Shown here in pieces: positions 26,344-36,089 of a stretch of 64,000 nucleotides of DNA (the first letter of the stretch is position 1; the number at the start of each line of letters is the position of its first letter). Under the pieces are notes generated by a model. It did no database searches, had not been told where the DNA came from, and worked only from the letters and a program-made list of their open reading frames with translations. This DNA comes from Parvibaculum sp963975745. Lineage in GTDB: Bacteria; Pseudomonadota; Alphaproteobacteria; Parvibaculales; Parvibaculaceae. Where the stretch lies: positions 81,479 through 145,478 of the forward strand of contig NZ_CAXBIB010000009.1 of the NCBI RefSeq assembly GCF_963975745.1, in the 5' to 3' direction. Both the position numbers and the translations under genes were made by a program.

Positions 26344-26536
26344 CATTTTGGGGGCGGGGTCCCCGCCAGCCTTCGCGAGACTGGTTCCGGTGGCTTTCTG
26401 GACAGTCGACGGGGCGACAGGTAAAAGCTGGGGCACTGTATTTTTCCGGATAATCGGGGGATAAACGGGCGGATGGGCGGCTCCGGCCGCGTGACGCTCC
26501 TGTGCCCCGGAGCCCGTACGCGAGACGAGCAAGATC

Positions 26537-29215
26537 ATGGCCGGCCTCAACGAGATCAGAACGAAGTACCTGGAGTTTTTCCGTGCGCAGGGCCATGAGG
26601 TCGTGGCTTCGGGCCCGCTCGTGCCCAACAACGATCCGACGCTGCTCTTCACCAATGCGGGTATGGTGCCGTTCAAGAATGTCTTCACAGGTCAGGAAAA
26701 GCGTCCCTATGTGCGCGCGGCATCGTCGCAGAAATGCGTGCGGGCGGGCGGCAAGCACAACGACCTCGACAATGTCGGCTACACGGCGCGGCATCACACC
26801 TTCTTCGAGATGCTCGGCAATTTCTCCTTCGGGGACTATTTCAAGGCCGAAGCGATCGAGTTCGCATGGACGCTGGTGACGAGGGAATTCGGCCTGCCGA
26901 AAGAGCGGCTGATGGCGACCGTCTATGCCGACGATGACGAGGCCTTCGGTCTCTGGCGCAAGATTGCCGGTTTGCCCGAGAGCCGCATCATCCGGATCGG
27001 CACTTCGGACAATTTCTGGTCGATGGGTGACACGGGCCCCTGCGGCCCCTGTTCCGAGATATTTTTCGATCATGGCGACAGGATTCCGGGCGGTCCGCCC
27101 GGCAGTCCCGATGAGGACGGCGACCGTTTCATCGAGATCTGGAATCTCGTCTTCATGCAGTATGATCAGCAGGCCGATGGCAGGCGTCTCGACCTGCCCA
27201 GACCCTCGATCGACACGGGTATGGGGCTCGAGCGCATCGCCGCCGTGCTGCAGGGCACACATGACAATTATGCGACCGACCTGATGCGCGCGCTGATTGT
27301 CGCTTCTGCCGAGGCATCGAAAAGCGATCCCGACGGGCCGCATGCGGTCAGTCATCGCGTCATCGCCGACCATTTGCGGGCAAGCTCGTTCCTTCTTGCC
27401 GACGGCGTCATGCCCTCCAACGAGGGCCGTGGTTACGTGCTGCGCCGGATCATGCGCCGCGCGATGCGCCACGCACAGCTTGTCGGCGTTGCCGAACCTT
27501 TGATGTGGCGTCTCGTGCCGGCGCTGGTACGGCAGATGGGAGACGCCTATCCTGAACTTCGCCGTGCCGAGCCGCTCGTCACCGAAACGCTGAAGCTCGA
27601 GGAGACCCGGTTCCGCGAAACGCTCGTCCGCGGGCTGAAACTGCTCGACGAAGAGGTCGAGAAGCAACAGGGCAGGGGCGTGTTGCCTGGCGACGTTGCC
27701 TTCAAGCTTTACGATACCTACGGTTTTCCGCTCGATCTGACGCAGGACGCGCTGCGCTCGCGCGGCATGAGCGTCGATCAGGCAGGCTTCGATACGGCGA
27801 TGGCCAAGCAGCGCCAGGATGCGCGCGCCGCCTGGTCGGGTTCCGGCGAGAAGGCGACCGAGGCCGTCTGGTTCGAACTGCGCGAACAGCATGGCGCCAC
27901 CGAGTTTCTCGGCTACGAAACCGAGAATGCCGAAGGCAAGATCGTGGCGATTGTCGTCGACGGTCAGCCGGTGGCGGAGATTGCGGCAGGCGCCGAAGCC
28001 GCCATTATCGCCAACCAGACACCCTTCTACGCCGAATCGGGCGGGCAGGTCGGCGACAGCGGCGTTCTCTTCACACCGGCGGGCGCCGAATTTCCGGTCA
28101 GCGACACCGTGAAGAAGCTTGGCGACATGCATGTGCATATCGGCAGGCTCGCGCGCGGCAATCTCAGGGTCGGCGATATCGTCGAGATGAAGGTCGATGG
28201 CGGGGTGCGCAGCGCGACGCGGGCCAATCACTCGGCGACGCATCTGGTGCATGAGGCGCTGCGTCGTGTCCTGGGTCCGCACGTTACGCAGAAAGGTTCG
28301 ATGGTTGGACCGGAGCGGCTGCGTTTCGACTTTTCGCATCCGAAGCCGATGACGGCAGCCGAGATCGCCGAAGTGGAGGTGATCGTCAATCGCATTATCC
28401 GACAGAACACCGAAGTGTCGACGCGGCTGATGACGCCCGAACAGGCGATCGATGCCGGTGCGCTGGCCCTGTTCGGCGAGAAATATGGTGCCGAGGTGCG
28501 CGTCCTGGCCATGGGCGTCGATGCCGAAAAGGACAATGGCGTCTATTCGGTCGAACTCTGCGGCGGCACACATGTGCGTCGTGTCGGCGATATCGCGATC
28601 TTCAAGATCGTCAGCGAGAGTGCGGTTGCCTCGGGCATCCGGCGTATCGAGGCACTGACGGGCGAGGGCGCGCGGCGTTATCTGGTCGAACAGGAACGTA
28701 TCGCGAAGGACGCGGCTGCCGCTCTGAAGATTGCACCGGAGGATCTGCCGGCGCGCGTCGTCTCGCTGATGGATGAGCGCAAGCGACTCGAGCGCGAACT
28801 GGCCGAGGCGAAGAAGAGGCTCGCCATGGGTGGCGGCACTGCCGGGACGGCGTCGGAATCACCCGTCGAGGAGATCGGCGGCATCAAACTGGTCGCGCGC
28901 AAGCTCGACGGGGTCAATCCGAAGGATCTGCGTGGACTGGTCGACGAGGCCAAGAAGCAGGTCGGATCCGGCGTCGTTGCGCTGGTGGCTGTCAGCGAGG
29001 ACGGCAAGGGCGCCATTGCAATTGGCGTCACGGCGGATCTTGTGGCCCGCTTCAATGCCGTCGAACTGGTCAAGGCCGGCGCGGCCGCCATGGGCGGCGC
29101 GGGCGGCGGGGGGCGACCCGATATGGCGCAGGCCGGCGGTCCGGAGGGTGCGAAGGCTGCAGCCGCACTCGACGCAGTGCGAGCGACGGTCGAAGGGCTT
29201 GCGGGCGCCGCCTAG
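26537..29215 (+). CDS. alaS: Alanyl-tRNA synthetase
   Basis: 892 residues, normal length. Class II catalytic core at the N-terminus (TKYLEFFRAQGHEVVASGPL, HHTFFEMLGNFSFGDYFK), the editing domain with HSATHLVHEALR, zinc ligand motif CGGTH, and the C-terminal DHHA1 region rich in Gly. It ends overlapping the stop of convergent icd by 4 nt. The 256-bp gap after recA holds only the recA terminator; I see no T-box. Confidence 0.97.
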   Translation: MAGLNEIRTKYLEFFRAQGHEVVASGPLVPNNDPTLLFTNAGMVPFKNVFTGQEKRPYVRAASSQKCVRAGGKHNDLDNVGYTARHHTFFEMLGNFSFGDYFKAEAIEFAWTLVTREFGLPKERLMATVYADDDEAFGLWRKIAGLPESRIIRIGTSDNFWSMGDTGPCGPCSEIFFDHGDRIPGGPPGSPDEDGDRFIEIWNLVFMQYDQQADGRRLDLPRPSIDTGMGLERIAAVLQGTHDNYATDLMRALIVASAEASKSDPDGPHAVSHRVIADHLRASSFLLADGVMPSNEGRGYVLRRIMRRAMRHAQLVGVAEPLMWRLVPALVRQMGDAYPELRRAEPLVTETLKLEETRFRETLVRGLKLLDEEVEKQQGRGVLPGDVAFKLYDTYGFPLDLTQDALRSRGMSVDQAGFDTAMAKQRQDARAAWSGSGEKATEAVWFELREQHGATEFLGYETENAEGKIVAIVVDGQPVAEIAAGAEAAIIANQTPFYAESGGQVGDSGVLFTPAGAEFPVSDTVKKLGDMHVHIGRLARGNLRVGDIVEMKVDGGVRSATRANHSATHLVHEALRRVLGPHVTQKGSMVGPERLRFDFSHPKPMTAAEIAEVEVIVNRIIRQNTEVSTRLMTPEQAIDAGALALFGEKYGAEVRVLAMGVDAEKDNGVYSVELCGGTHVRRVGDIAIFKIVSESAVASGIRRIEALTGEGARRYLVEQERIAKDAAAALKIAPEDLPARVVSLMDERKRLERELAEAKKRLAMGGGTAGTASESPVEEIGGIKLVARKLDGVNPKDLRGLVDEAKKQVGSGVVALVAVSEDGKGAIAIGVTADLVARFNAVELVKAGAAAMGGAGGGGRPDMAQAGGPEGAKAAAALDAVRATVEGLAGAA

Positions 29216-30441
29216 ACGAGACCCTGTTTTGTCAGCGCCTTGTTGAGGTTCTCTGCCACCTTGTCGAGGAAGCCTTCCGTCGACAGCCAGGATTGTTCGG
29301 AGCCGACCAGCAGCGCCAGGTCCTTGGTCATGTAACCGCTCTCGACGGTCGAGACGCAGACCTTTTCGAGCGTTGCGGCGAATTTCGCCAGGGCGTCATT
29401 GCCGTCGAGCTTGGCGCGATGCGAGAGACCGCGTGTCCAGGCGAAGATCGAGGCGATCGAGTTGGTCGAGGTTTCCTCGCCGCGCTGATGGGCGCGGTAA
29501 TGGCGCGTCACGGTGCCGTGCGCGGCTTCGGCTTCCATGATCTTGCCATCCGGCGTCAGCAGCACCGAAGTCATCAGGCCGAGCGAACCGAAGCCCTGTG
29601 CGACCGAGTCCGACTGCACGTCGCCATCGTAATTCTTGCAGGCCCAGACATAGCCACCCGACCATTTCATCGACGAGGCCACCATGTCGTCGATCAGACG
29701 ATGCTCATAGGTGATCTTTGCCGCTTCGAAATCGGCCTTGAATTCCTTCTCGTAAATCTCCTGGAAGAGATTCTTGAAGCGGCCGTCATAGGTCTTGAGG
29801 ATCGTGTTCTTGGTGGACAGGTAGACCGGATATTTGCGGTCGAGACCGAACTTCATGCAGGCGCGGGCGAAGTCGCGGATGCTGTCGTCGAGATTGTACA
29901 TGCCCATGGCGACGCCGGATGAGGGGAAGTCGAAGATCTCTTCCTCGATCGTGTCCTTGCCATCGTCCGACACCCACTTCATCGTCAGCTTTCCCTTGCC
30001 TGGGATCAGCATGTCGGTGGCGCGGTACTGGTCGCCGAAGGCATGACGGCCGATCACGATCGGTTCGGTCCAGCCCGGCACAAGGCGCGGGATGTTGCGG
30101 CAGATGATCGGCTCGCGAAACACCGTGCCGCCGAGAATGTTGCGGATCGTGCCGTTGGGCGACCGCCACATCTTCTTCAGTTTGAACTCGTCGACGCGCG
30201 CCTCGTCGGGCGTGATGGTCGCGCATTTGACGCCAACCCCGTGGCGCTTGATTGCCTCGGCAGATTCGACTGTCACCCGGTCGTCGGTGTCGTCGCGATG
30301 CTCCATGCCGAGGTCGTAATAGTCGAGATCGAGATCGAGATAGGGGAAGATCAGCTTGTCCTTGATCATCTGCCAGATGATCCGGGTCATCTCATCGCCA
30401 TCGAGATCGACCACGGGGTTTGCGACTTTGATCTTCGGCAT
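29212..30441 (-). CDS. icd: NADP-dependent isocitrate dehydrogenase
   Basis: 409 residues. TCA-cycle oxidation of isocitrate to 2-oxoglutarate. It belongs to the homodimeric subfamily common in alphaproteobacteria and eukaryotes: NPVVDLDGDEMTRIIWQMIK, the substrate-binding PNGTIRNILGGTVFREPI, and DDMVASSMKWSGGYVWACKN with NYDGDVQSD. The ATG at 30441 has AAGGA 6 nt upstream; the longer frame is not used. Confidence 0.96.
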   Translation of the reverse strand: MPKIKVANPVVDLDGDEMTRIIWQMIKDKLIFPYLDLDLDYYDLGMEHRDDTDDRVTVESAEAIKRHGVGVKCATITPDEARVDEFKLKKMWRSPNGTIRNILGGTVFREPIICRNIPRLVPGWTEPIVIGRHAFGDQYRATDMLIPGKGKLTMKWVSDDGKDTIEEEIFDFPSSGVAMGMYNLDDSIRDFARACMKFGLDRKYPVYLSTKNTILKTYDGRFKNLFQEIYEKEFKADFEAAKITYEHRLIDDMVASSMKWSGGYVWACKNYDGDVQSDSVAQGFGSLGLMTSVLLTPDGKIMEAEAAHGTVTRHYRAHQRGEETSTNSIASIFAWTRGLSHRAKLDGNDALAKFAATLEKVCVSTVESGYMTKDLALLVGSEQSWLSTEGFLDKVAENLNKALTKQGLV

Positions 30442-30596
30442 GGGGGGTCCTTCGAGACGTGTAACGGGCGGGGGGCAGGCGTGCGTGGCGCCGGCGCAGA
30501 ACGAGCCTCTTCCGTATAACATTGCAGGCCGATTGATTAAAGGCAGGCAATCGCTTATTGACGCTCGCCGACTTCCCTAACGGAAACCATCTGCCC

Positions 30597-31385
30597 ATGG
30601 CCGGAACCGATCAGACCAGGCGAGACGAAGCCCCGCGCGAGGCGGGTCCTGCCGTGATTCTGGTGGCGCCCCAGCTTGGCGAGAATATCGGCACGGCGGC
30701 GCGCGCCATGCTCAATTTCGGCCTGACCGATCTCCGGCTGGTGCGGCCGCGCGACGGCTGGCCCAATGAGCGGGCCCGTGCGGCGGCGTCGGGTGCCGAT
30801 GTCGTGATCGACGGTGCGCGGGTGTTCGACACGACGGCCGATGCCGTCGCCGATCTCGATTATGTCATTGCGACGACGGCGCGCGCGCGCGACATGGTCA
30901 AGCCGATCCACACACCGGCTATGGCGGCGGGCGCATTGCGGCAGGCAATCGGCGGCGGGCAGGCGGGGCTGCTTTTCGGGCCGGAGCGCACCGGCCTCGA
31001 AAACGATGACCTGGCGCTTGCCGATGCGCTGATGATGGTGCCGGTCAATCCGGCCTTCGCCTCGCTCAATCTTGCTCAATGCGTGCTGCTGATGTCGTAT
31101 GAATGGCACAAGGCGGGCGACGCGACCGCGCCGACGCGGATCGACTACCAGCAGACGCGGCCGGCCAGCAAGGCGGAGCTTGTCGGCTTCTTCACCCATC
31201 TCGAGAGTGAACTCGACCGTTTCGGCTTCCTGAAGCCGCCGGAAAAACGCCCCTCCATGGTGCGCAATCTGCGCAACATGTTCCAGCGGGCGGGCCTGAC
31301 CGAGCAGGAGGTCCGCACGCTCAGGGGTGTTGTGGCGGCGCTGACAAGGCGGGTGCCGAAGGGCGAGGGGCCCGAGGACAAATAG
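30597..31385 (+). CDS. tRNA/rRNA methyltransferase, TrmJ-like SPOUT family
   Basis: 262 residues. SPOUT methyltransferase: AVILVAPQLGENIGTAARAM (motif 1), GLLFGPERTGLENDDLALAD (motif 2) and NPAFASLNLAQCVLLMSYEW (motif 3 and knot). These motifs match TrmJ, which 2'-O-methylates position 32 of tRNAs. The C-terminal ~90 residues are the helical TrmJ extension. The start at 30597 is preferred over the TTG at 30558. Confidence 0.85.
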   Translation: MAGTDQTRRDEAPREAGPAVILVAPQLGENIGTAARAMLNFGLTDLRLVRPRDGWPNERARAAASGADVVIDGARVFDTTADAVADLDYVIATTARARDMVKPIHTPAMAAGALRQAIGGGQAGLLFGPERTGLENDDLALADALMMVPVNPAFASLNLAQCVLLMSYEWHKAGDATAPTRIDYQQTRPASKAELVGFFTHLESELDRFGFLKPPEKRPSMVRNLRNMFQRAGLTEQEVRTLRGVVAALTRRVPKGEGPEDK

Positions 31386-31424
31386 GGCCTGGGCGGGCCG
31401 ATTTTTTCGAGCGTTTTGAGTGGT

Positions 31425-31453
31425 TTGACAGGGCGGGTCCCCCGCGCTAAAAC
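31425..31453 (+). promoter_or_regulatory. Sigma-70 promoter of rpsD
   Basis: TTGACA (31425-31430), 17-bp spacer, TAAAAC (31448-31453). Gives a ~145-nt leader before rpsD. Confidence 0.65.
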
Positions 31454-31464
31454 CCGCCTCGAAA

Positions 31465-31493
31465 CGGGCTCCCGGCTTTGGGGGCCCGGTTTT
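31465..31493 (+). promoter_or_regulatory. Hairpin with T-tract in the rpsD leader
   Basis: CGGGCTCCC (31465-31473) pairs with GGGGGCCCG (31480-31488, one G-U) and is followed by GTTTT. It lies just downstream of the predicted rpsD start, so it may attenuate. A second small hairpin (CCCTG/CAGGG around 31541-31559) lies nearer the gene. Confidence 0.45.
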
Positions 31494-31605
31494 CATTGAA
31501 GAGTTACGCACCCGCGGGTCCGGCGACGCTTGTAGCCGGTCCCTGTCGGTCCCGCAGGGACAAAGGAGGGCGCGTTTCCTTAACGTCTGACCCAAGGAAA
31601 CCGCG

Positions 31606-32226
31606 ATGACAAAGCGCCAGGAGTCCAAGTACAAGATCGACCGCCGGATGGGCGAAAACATCTGGGGTCGTCCGAAGAGCCCGGTCAACCGCCGCGAATA
31701 CGGCCCCGGCCAGCATGGCCAGCGCCGCAAGGGCAAGCTCTCGGACTACGGCGTGCAGCTGCGCGCCAAACAGAAGCTCAAGGGCTTCTACGGCAATATT
31801 TCCGAAAAGCAGTTCCGCGGCATCTACAAGGATGCCGACCGTCTGCGCGGCGACACCGGCGAGCTGCTGATCGGCCTCCTGGAGCGCCGTCTCGACGCCG
31901 TCGTCTACCGCGCCAAGTTCGTGCCGACCGTGTTCGCCGCACGCCAGTTCGTCAGCCATGGTCATGTGCTGGTCAACGGCAAGCGCGTCAATGTGCCGAG
32001 CTACCGTGTGCGCGAGGGCGATGTGGTCGAGGTGCGCGAGAAGTCGAAGCAGATGGCGCTGGTGCTCGAAGCCGCGCAGTCGGCCGAGCGCGATACGCCG
32101 GACTATCTCGAAGTCGACCACGACAAGATGACCGCGAAATTCGTCCGCGTTCCGGCTTTCGCCGATGTACCCTATGCGGCGCATATGGAACCGAATCTGG
32201 TCGTCGAGTTCTACTCGCGCAGCTAG
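31606..32226 (+). CDS. rpsD: 30S ribosomal protein S4
   Basis: 206 residues. Binds 16S rRNA and starts 30S assembly. ESKYKIDRRMGENIWGRPKS near the N-terminus and the S4 RNA-binding domain (LERRLDAVVYRAKFVPTVFA, ARQFVSHGHVLVNGKRVNVP). AAGGAA precedes the ATG. Encoded singly here, away from the alpha operon, as in many alphaproteobacteria. Confidence 0.97.
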   Translation: MTKRQESKYKIDRRMGENIWGRPKSPVNRREYGPGQHGQRRKGKLSDYGVQLRAKQKLKGFYGNISEKQFRGIYKDADRLRGDTGELLIGLLERRLDAVVYRAKFVPTVFAARQFVSHGHVLVNGKRVNVPSYRVREGDVVEVREKSKQMALVLEAAQSAERDTPDYLEVDHDKMTAKFVRVPAFADVPYAAHMEPNLVVEFYSRS

Positions 32227-32250
32227 TTGCCGCGCGCCGGACAAACGAAA

Positions 32251-32276
32251 AGGCCGCTCGAAAGAGCGGCCTTTTT
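32251..32276. terminator. Terminator between rpsD and grxD
   Basis: 9-bp stem AGGCCGCTC / GAGCGGCCT with a GAAA tetraloop, T-tract after and A-tract before. Can serve the convergent rpsD and grxD transcripts. Confidence 0.9.
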
Positions 32277-32296
32277 GCTGTCGGCTGCCGGACGGA

Positions 32297-32635
32297 TCAG
32301 GCGGCCTGGGTCTCGATGCCCTTGGCGGCGAGATAATCGCGCAATTCGCCCTGTTCGAACATTTCGCGGACGATATCGCAGCCGCCGACGAATTCGCCCT
32401 TCACATAGAGCTGCGGAATGGTCGGCCAGTCGGAGAATTCCTTGATGCCCTGGCGGATGTCGTCGTCGGCGAGTACGTCGATGCCCTTGAAGGGCACGCC
32501 GAGATAGGTCAGCACCTGCACGACGGCGTTCGAGAAACCGCATTGCGGAAAGACCGGCGTGCCCTTCATGAAGAGCACGACATCGCTCTCGTTCACTTCC
32601 GCCTTGATGCGGTCGAAGACCGGGTTGTCGCTCAT
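32297..32635 (-). CDS. grxD: Monothiol glutaredoxin GrxD
   Basis: 112 residues. CGFS-type glutaredoxin carrying [2Fe-2S] clusters and partnering with BolA. Active motif PQCGFSNAVVQ and the glutathione site WPTIPQLYVKGEFVGGCDI. The ATG at 32635 has AAAGGA 8 nt upstream. Downstream of bolA on the same strand. Confidence 0.95.
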   Translation of the reverse strand: MSDNPVFDRIKAEVNESDVVLFMKGTPVFPQCGFSNAVVQVLTYLGVPFKGIDVLADDDIRQGIKEFSDWPTIPQLYVKGEFVGGCDIVREMFEQGELRDYLAAKGIETQAA

Positions 32636-32676
32636 CTCATTCGTCCTTTCGCGGCGTCTGTTGCCGGCGTTTCGTG

Positions 32677-32913
32677 TCAATCCTGCGGCGCGCTGGTCTG
32701 CAGCGCCAATGCGTGAAGTTCGTTGCCCATGCCGCCTTTCAGCGCGCTGTAGACCATCTGGTGCTGCTGCACCCGTGTCTTGCCCCTGAAGGCGGCGGAG
32801 ACGACATTGGCCGCATAATGGTCGCCGTCCCCGGCCAGGTCGCGGATGTCGACGATCGCGTCGGGAAGCGCCTCCTTGATCAGGCGTTCGATGTCCGAGG
32901 CGGTCATGGCCAT
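32677..32913 (-). CDS. bolA: BolA family protein
   Basis: 78 residues. BolA fold with the conserved FRGKTRVQQHQMVYSAL stretch and a His that can bind the cluster shared with GrxD. Sits between purL and grxD, the usual alphaproteobacterial order. Confidence 0.9.
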   Translation of the reverse strand: MAMTASDIERLIKEALPDAIVDIRDLAGDGDHYAANVVSAAFRGKTRVQQHQMVYSALKGGMGNELHALALQTSAPQD

Positions 32914-32943
32914 GTCAGTCTGTCTCCCGATTGCCGACGGCGG

Positions 32944-35163
32944 TCAAAGCTCGGGGCCTTCGGCCATATAGGCCGGCAGCCAGCCCTCATGTGCGACCCC
33001 AAGCTCGACCAATGATATGGGAGTGGCACCTGCCAGTGTCAATTCGCTGCCGCCTGTGGTGCCGATGCGGGCGGCGGGCACACCTGCCTTTGCGGCGCGA
33101 GCGATGAGGCTTTCTGCGTCCTTTTCGGGCATCGTCACCAGGTAACGGGCCTGATCCTCGCCAAAGGCCCAGGCATGCAGCGGCAGCTCGGTATCGGGCC
33201 GGATGCGCGCACCGATGCCGCTGGCCATCGCCATTTCGGCCAGCGCCACCAGCACGCCGCCATCGGACAGATCGTGCACGGCGGTGACATGGCCGGCGCG
33301 AATCTCGCCGCGGATGAAGTCGCCATTGCGGCGTTCGACGGCGAGGTCGACCGGCGGCGGGGCACTGCGGTCGTCCTTCCGGCCGGCAATGTCGCGCAGA
33401 TATATGCTCTGGCCGAGATGGCCCCTGGTCTCGCCGACCAGCACGACCGCCTCGCCCTCGGCCTTGAAGGGAATGGTTGCGCGCATGGCCACATCGGGCA
33501 GCAGACCGACGCCGCCGATCGCCGGTGTCGGCAGGATGCCCTTGCCGTTGGTCTCGTTGTAGAGCGAGACATTTCCTGAGACGACCGGGAAGTCGAGCGC
33601 GCGGCAGGCTTCGCCGATGCCCTGGATGCAGCCGACGAACTGTCCCATGATGTCGGGCTTTTCGGGATTGCCGAAATTGAGATTGTCGGTGATCGCCAGC
33701 GGCTCGGCGCCGACAGCGGTCAGGTTGCGCCAGCATTCGGCGACCGCCTGTCTGCCACCTTCGACCGGATCGGCGGCGCAATAGCGCGGTGTCACGTCGA
33801 GCGTGAAGGCGAGACCCTTCTTCTGCCGTTCGACGCGGATCACCGCGGCGTCGCCGCCGGGGCCGACCGCCGTGTTGCCCTGGATCAGATGGTCGTATTG
33901 CTCCCAGATCCAGCGGCGCGAGCACATGTCCGGTAGGGCAACCAGCCGGGCCAGCGCTTCGCCGACATCGTTGGGTGCCGGCGTTTCGGCTGGCGCCAGC
34001 AGGGCGGGTTTCTCGGCCGTGACCCAGGGGCGATCATATTCCGGCGCCTGGTCGCCCAGTTCCTTGATCGGCAGATCGGCCATCACCTCGCCATGGCGGC
34101 TGACGCGGAAGCGCAGATCGTCGGTGGTCTTGCCGATGATCGCGAAGTCGAGGCCCCATTTGACGAAGATCGCCTCGGCGTCCTTCTCGCGCGCCGGGTC
34201 GAGTACCATCAGCATGCGCTCCTGGCTCTCCGACAGCATCATTTCATAGGCGCTCATGCCCTCCTCGCGGCAGGGCACCTTGTCGAGATCGAGCTCGACG
34301 CCGAGATCGCCTTTCGCGCCCATCTCGACGGCCGAGCAGGTCAGGCCGGCCGCGCCCATGTCCTGAATGGCGATCACCGCGCCAGTTGCCATCAGTTCGA
34401 GGCAGGCTTCGAGCAGCAGCTTTTCCGAAAAGGGATCGCCGATCTGCACGGTCGGGCGCTTTTCTTCGGAGTCCGCGCCGAATTCGGCCGATGCCATGGT
34501 TGCGCCATGAATGCCGTCGCGGCCGGTCTTTGAACCCAGATAGACGATCGGCAGGCCGACACCCTTGGCTTCGGAATAGAAGATCTTGTCGGCATCGGCG
34601 AGGCCCGCCGCGAAGGCGTTGACCAGGCAGTTGCCATTGTAGCTCGGATCGAAATTGACCTCGCCGCCGATGGTCGGCACGCCGAAGGAATTGCCGTAGC
34701 CGCCGATGCCGGCGACGACGCCCGAAACGATATGGCGGGTGCGGGGATGCTCGGGCGCCCCGAAGCGCAGCGCGTTCAGTGCCGCCACCGGCCGTGCGCC
34801 CATGGTGAAGACGTCGCGCAGAATGCCGCCCACGCCGGTCGCCGCGCCTTCATGCGGTTCGATGTAGGAAGGGTGGTTGTGACTTTCCATCTTGAAGATG
34901 ATCGCCTGGCCGTCACCGATATCGACGACGCCGGCGTTCTCGCCCGGGCCGCAGATGACGCGCGGACCGGTGGTCGGCAGGGTGCGCAGCCATTTCTTCG
35001 ACGACTTGTAGGAACAATGCTCGTTCCACATCGCCGAGAAGATGCCGAGTTCGGTCAGAGTCGGCTCGCGGCCGATCAGATCGAGAATGCGTTGATACTC
35101 GTCCGGCTTCAGGCCGTGCTCGGCGATCAGTTCCGGGGTGATGCGTACGTCGTTGGGAATCAC
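32944..35163 (-). CDS. purL: FGAM synthase large subunit PurL
   Basis: 739 residues, the short PurL that needs separate PurS and PurQ. Converts FGAR to FGAM in purine synthesis. SHNHPSYIEPHEGAATGVGG (ATP/metal site), SNVSLYNET-like VVSGNVSLYNETNGKGI and AVHDLSDGGVLVALAEM are diagnostic. It begins with GTG (35163) overlapping the purQ TGA by 4 nt, so it is coupled to purQ. Confidence 0.97.
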   Translation of the reverse strand: MIPNDVRITPELIAEHGLKPDEYQRILDLIGREPTLTELGIFSAMWNEHCSYKSSKKWLRTLPTTGPRVICGPGENAGVVDIGDGQAIIFKMESHNHPSYIEPHEGAATGVGGILRDVFTMGARPVAALNALRFGAPEHPRTRHIVSGVVAGIGGYGNSFGVPTIGGEVNFDPSYNGNCLVNAFAAGLADADKIFYSEAKGVGLPIVYLGSKTGRDGIHGATMASAEFGADSEEKRPTVQIGDPFSEKLLLEACLELMATGAVIAIQDMGAAGLTCSAVEMGAKGDLGVELDLDKVPCREEGMSAYEMMLSESQERMLMVLDPAREKDAEAIFVKWGLDFAIIGKTTDDLRFRVSRHGEVMADLPIKELGDQAPEYDRPWVTAEKPALLAPAETPAPNDVGEALARLVALPDMCSRRWIWEQYDHLIQGNTAVGPGGDAAVIRVERQKKGLAFTLDVTPRYCAADPVEGGRQAVAECWRNLTAVGAEPLAITDNLNFGNPEKPDIMGQFVGCIQGIGEACRALDFPVVSGNVSLYNETNGKGILPTPAIGGVGLLPDVAMRATIPFKAEGEAVVLVGETRGHLGQSIYLRDIAGRKDDRSAPPPVDLAVERRNGDFIRGEIRAGHVTAVHDLSDGGVLVALAEMAMASGIGARIRPDTELPLHAWAFGEDQARYLVTMPEKDAESLIARAAKAGVPAARIGTTGGSELTLAGATPISLVELGVAHEGWLPAYMAEGPEL

Positions 35164-35828
35164 GCCACGGCCTCCAGCACGCTTTCGAAAAGCGCGCGCC
35201 CGTCGGTCGCGCCGTTCAGCGGTTCGATCATGTTCTCGGGATGCGGCATCAGGCCGAACACATTGCCGCGCTCGTTGAGAATGCCGGCAATGTCGTTGAG
35301 CGAGCCGTTGGGATTGGTGCCCGCGGCATAGCGCAGGCCGATGCGGCCTTCACCCTCGAGCCGCGCCAGCGTTTCAACATCGGTGAAATAGTTGCCGTCG
35401 CCATGCGCCACCGGGCAGTTCCAGATTTCGCCGGGCCGGTATTTGCGGGTGAAGTCGGTCTCGGCATTGACGACCTGCAGCTTGACATGCCGGCAGACGA
35501 ATTTGAGGCCGGCATTGCGCATCAGCACGCCGGGCAGCAGGCCTGCCTCGCAGAGAATCTGGAACCCGTTGCAGACGCCGAGCACGCGCACACCCCGGTC
35601 GGCGGCTCTCGCCACCGCCGGCATGATGTTGCCGCGCGCGGCGATCGCGCCGGTCCTGAGATAGTCGCCATAGGAGAAACCGCCCGGCAGGACGACGAGG
35701 TCGACATCGGGCAGTTCGCGTTCGGTGTGCCAGATGGCATGCGGCTTGACGCCGGTGATCAGTTCGAGCGCATAGAGCATGTCGCGCTCGCGGTTCGATC
35801 CGGGGAATACGACGACGGCGGACTTCAT
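35160..35828 (-). CDS. purQ: FGAM synthase glutaminase subunit PurQ
   Basis: 222 residues. Class I glutamine amidotransferase supplying ammonia to PurL. Nucleophile Cys in GVCNGFQILCEAGLLPG, His-Glu in MPHPEN, and the N-terminal VVVFPGSNRERDM. ATG at 35828, 2 nt after the purS stop. Confidence 0.97.
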   Translation of the reverse strand: MKSAVVVFPGSNRERDMLYALELITGVKPHAIWHTERELPDVDLVVLPGGFSYGDYLRTGAIAARGNIMPAVARAADRGVRVLGVCNGFQILCEAGLLPGVLMRNAGLKFVCRHVKLQVVNAETDFTRKYRPGEIWNCPVAHGDGNYFTDVETLARLEGEGRIGLRYAAGTNPNGSLNDIAGILNERGNVFGLMPHPENMIEPLNGATDGRALFESVLEAVA

Positions 35829-35830
35829 GC

Positions 35831-36076
35831 TCACTTCTCGTCGAGCTCCACCGCGTAGTTCTCGATCACGGTGTTGGCGAGCAATTTCTTGCACATTTCG
35901 TCGATGACGGCGGCTGCCTTGGCGCGATCCTTCTCGGCCAGTTCGACCTCGATGTATTTTCCCTGCCGCACGCTTTCGACACCGGAAAAGCCCAGCGCGC
36001 CCAGTGCGCCTTCGATCGCCTTTCCCTGCGGGTCGAGAACGCCGTTCTTCAGCGTGACTTTGATACGGGCCTTCAT
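35831..36076 (-). CDS. purS: FGAM synthase subunit PurS
   Basis: 81 residues. Bridges PurL and PurQ. MKARIKVTLKNGVLDPQGKA and GFSGVESVRQGKYIEVEL are the family signature. Second gene of the purC-purS-purQ-purL operon. Confidence 0.95.
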   Translation of the reverse strand: MKARIKVTLKNGVLDPQGKAIEGALGALGFSGVESVRQGKYIEVELAEKDRAKAAAVIDEMCKKLLANTVIENYAVELDEK

Positions 36077-36089
36077 GCGTCGTCGTTCC

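Noticed and set aside
26222..28573. 783-codon minus-strand frame across alaS
   Set aside because: Antisense shadow of alaS, with no recognisable motifs.
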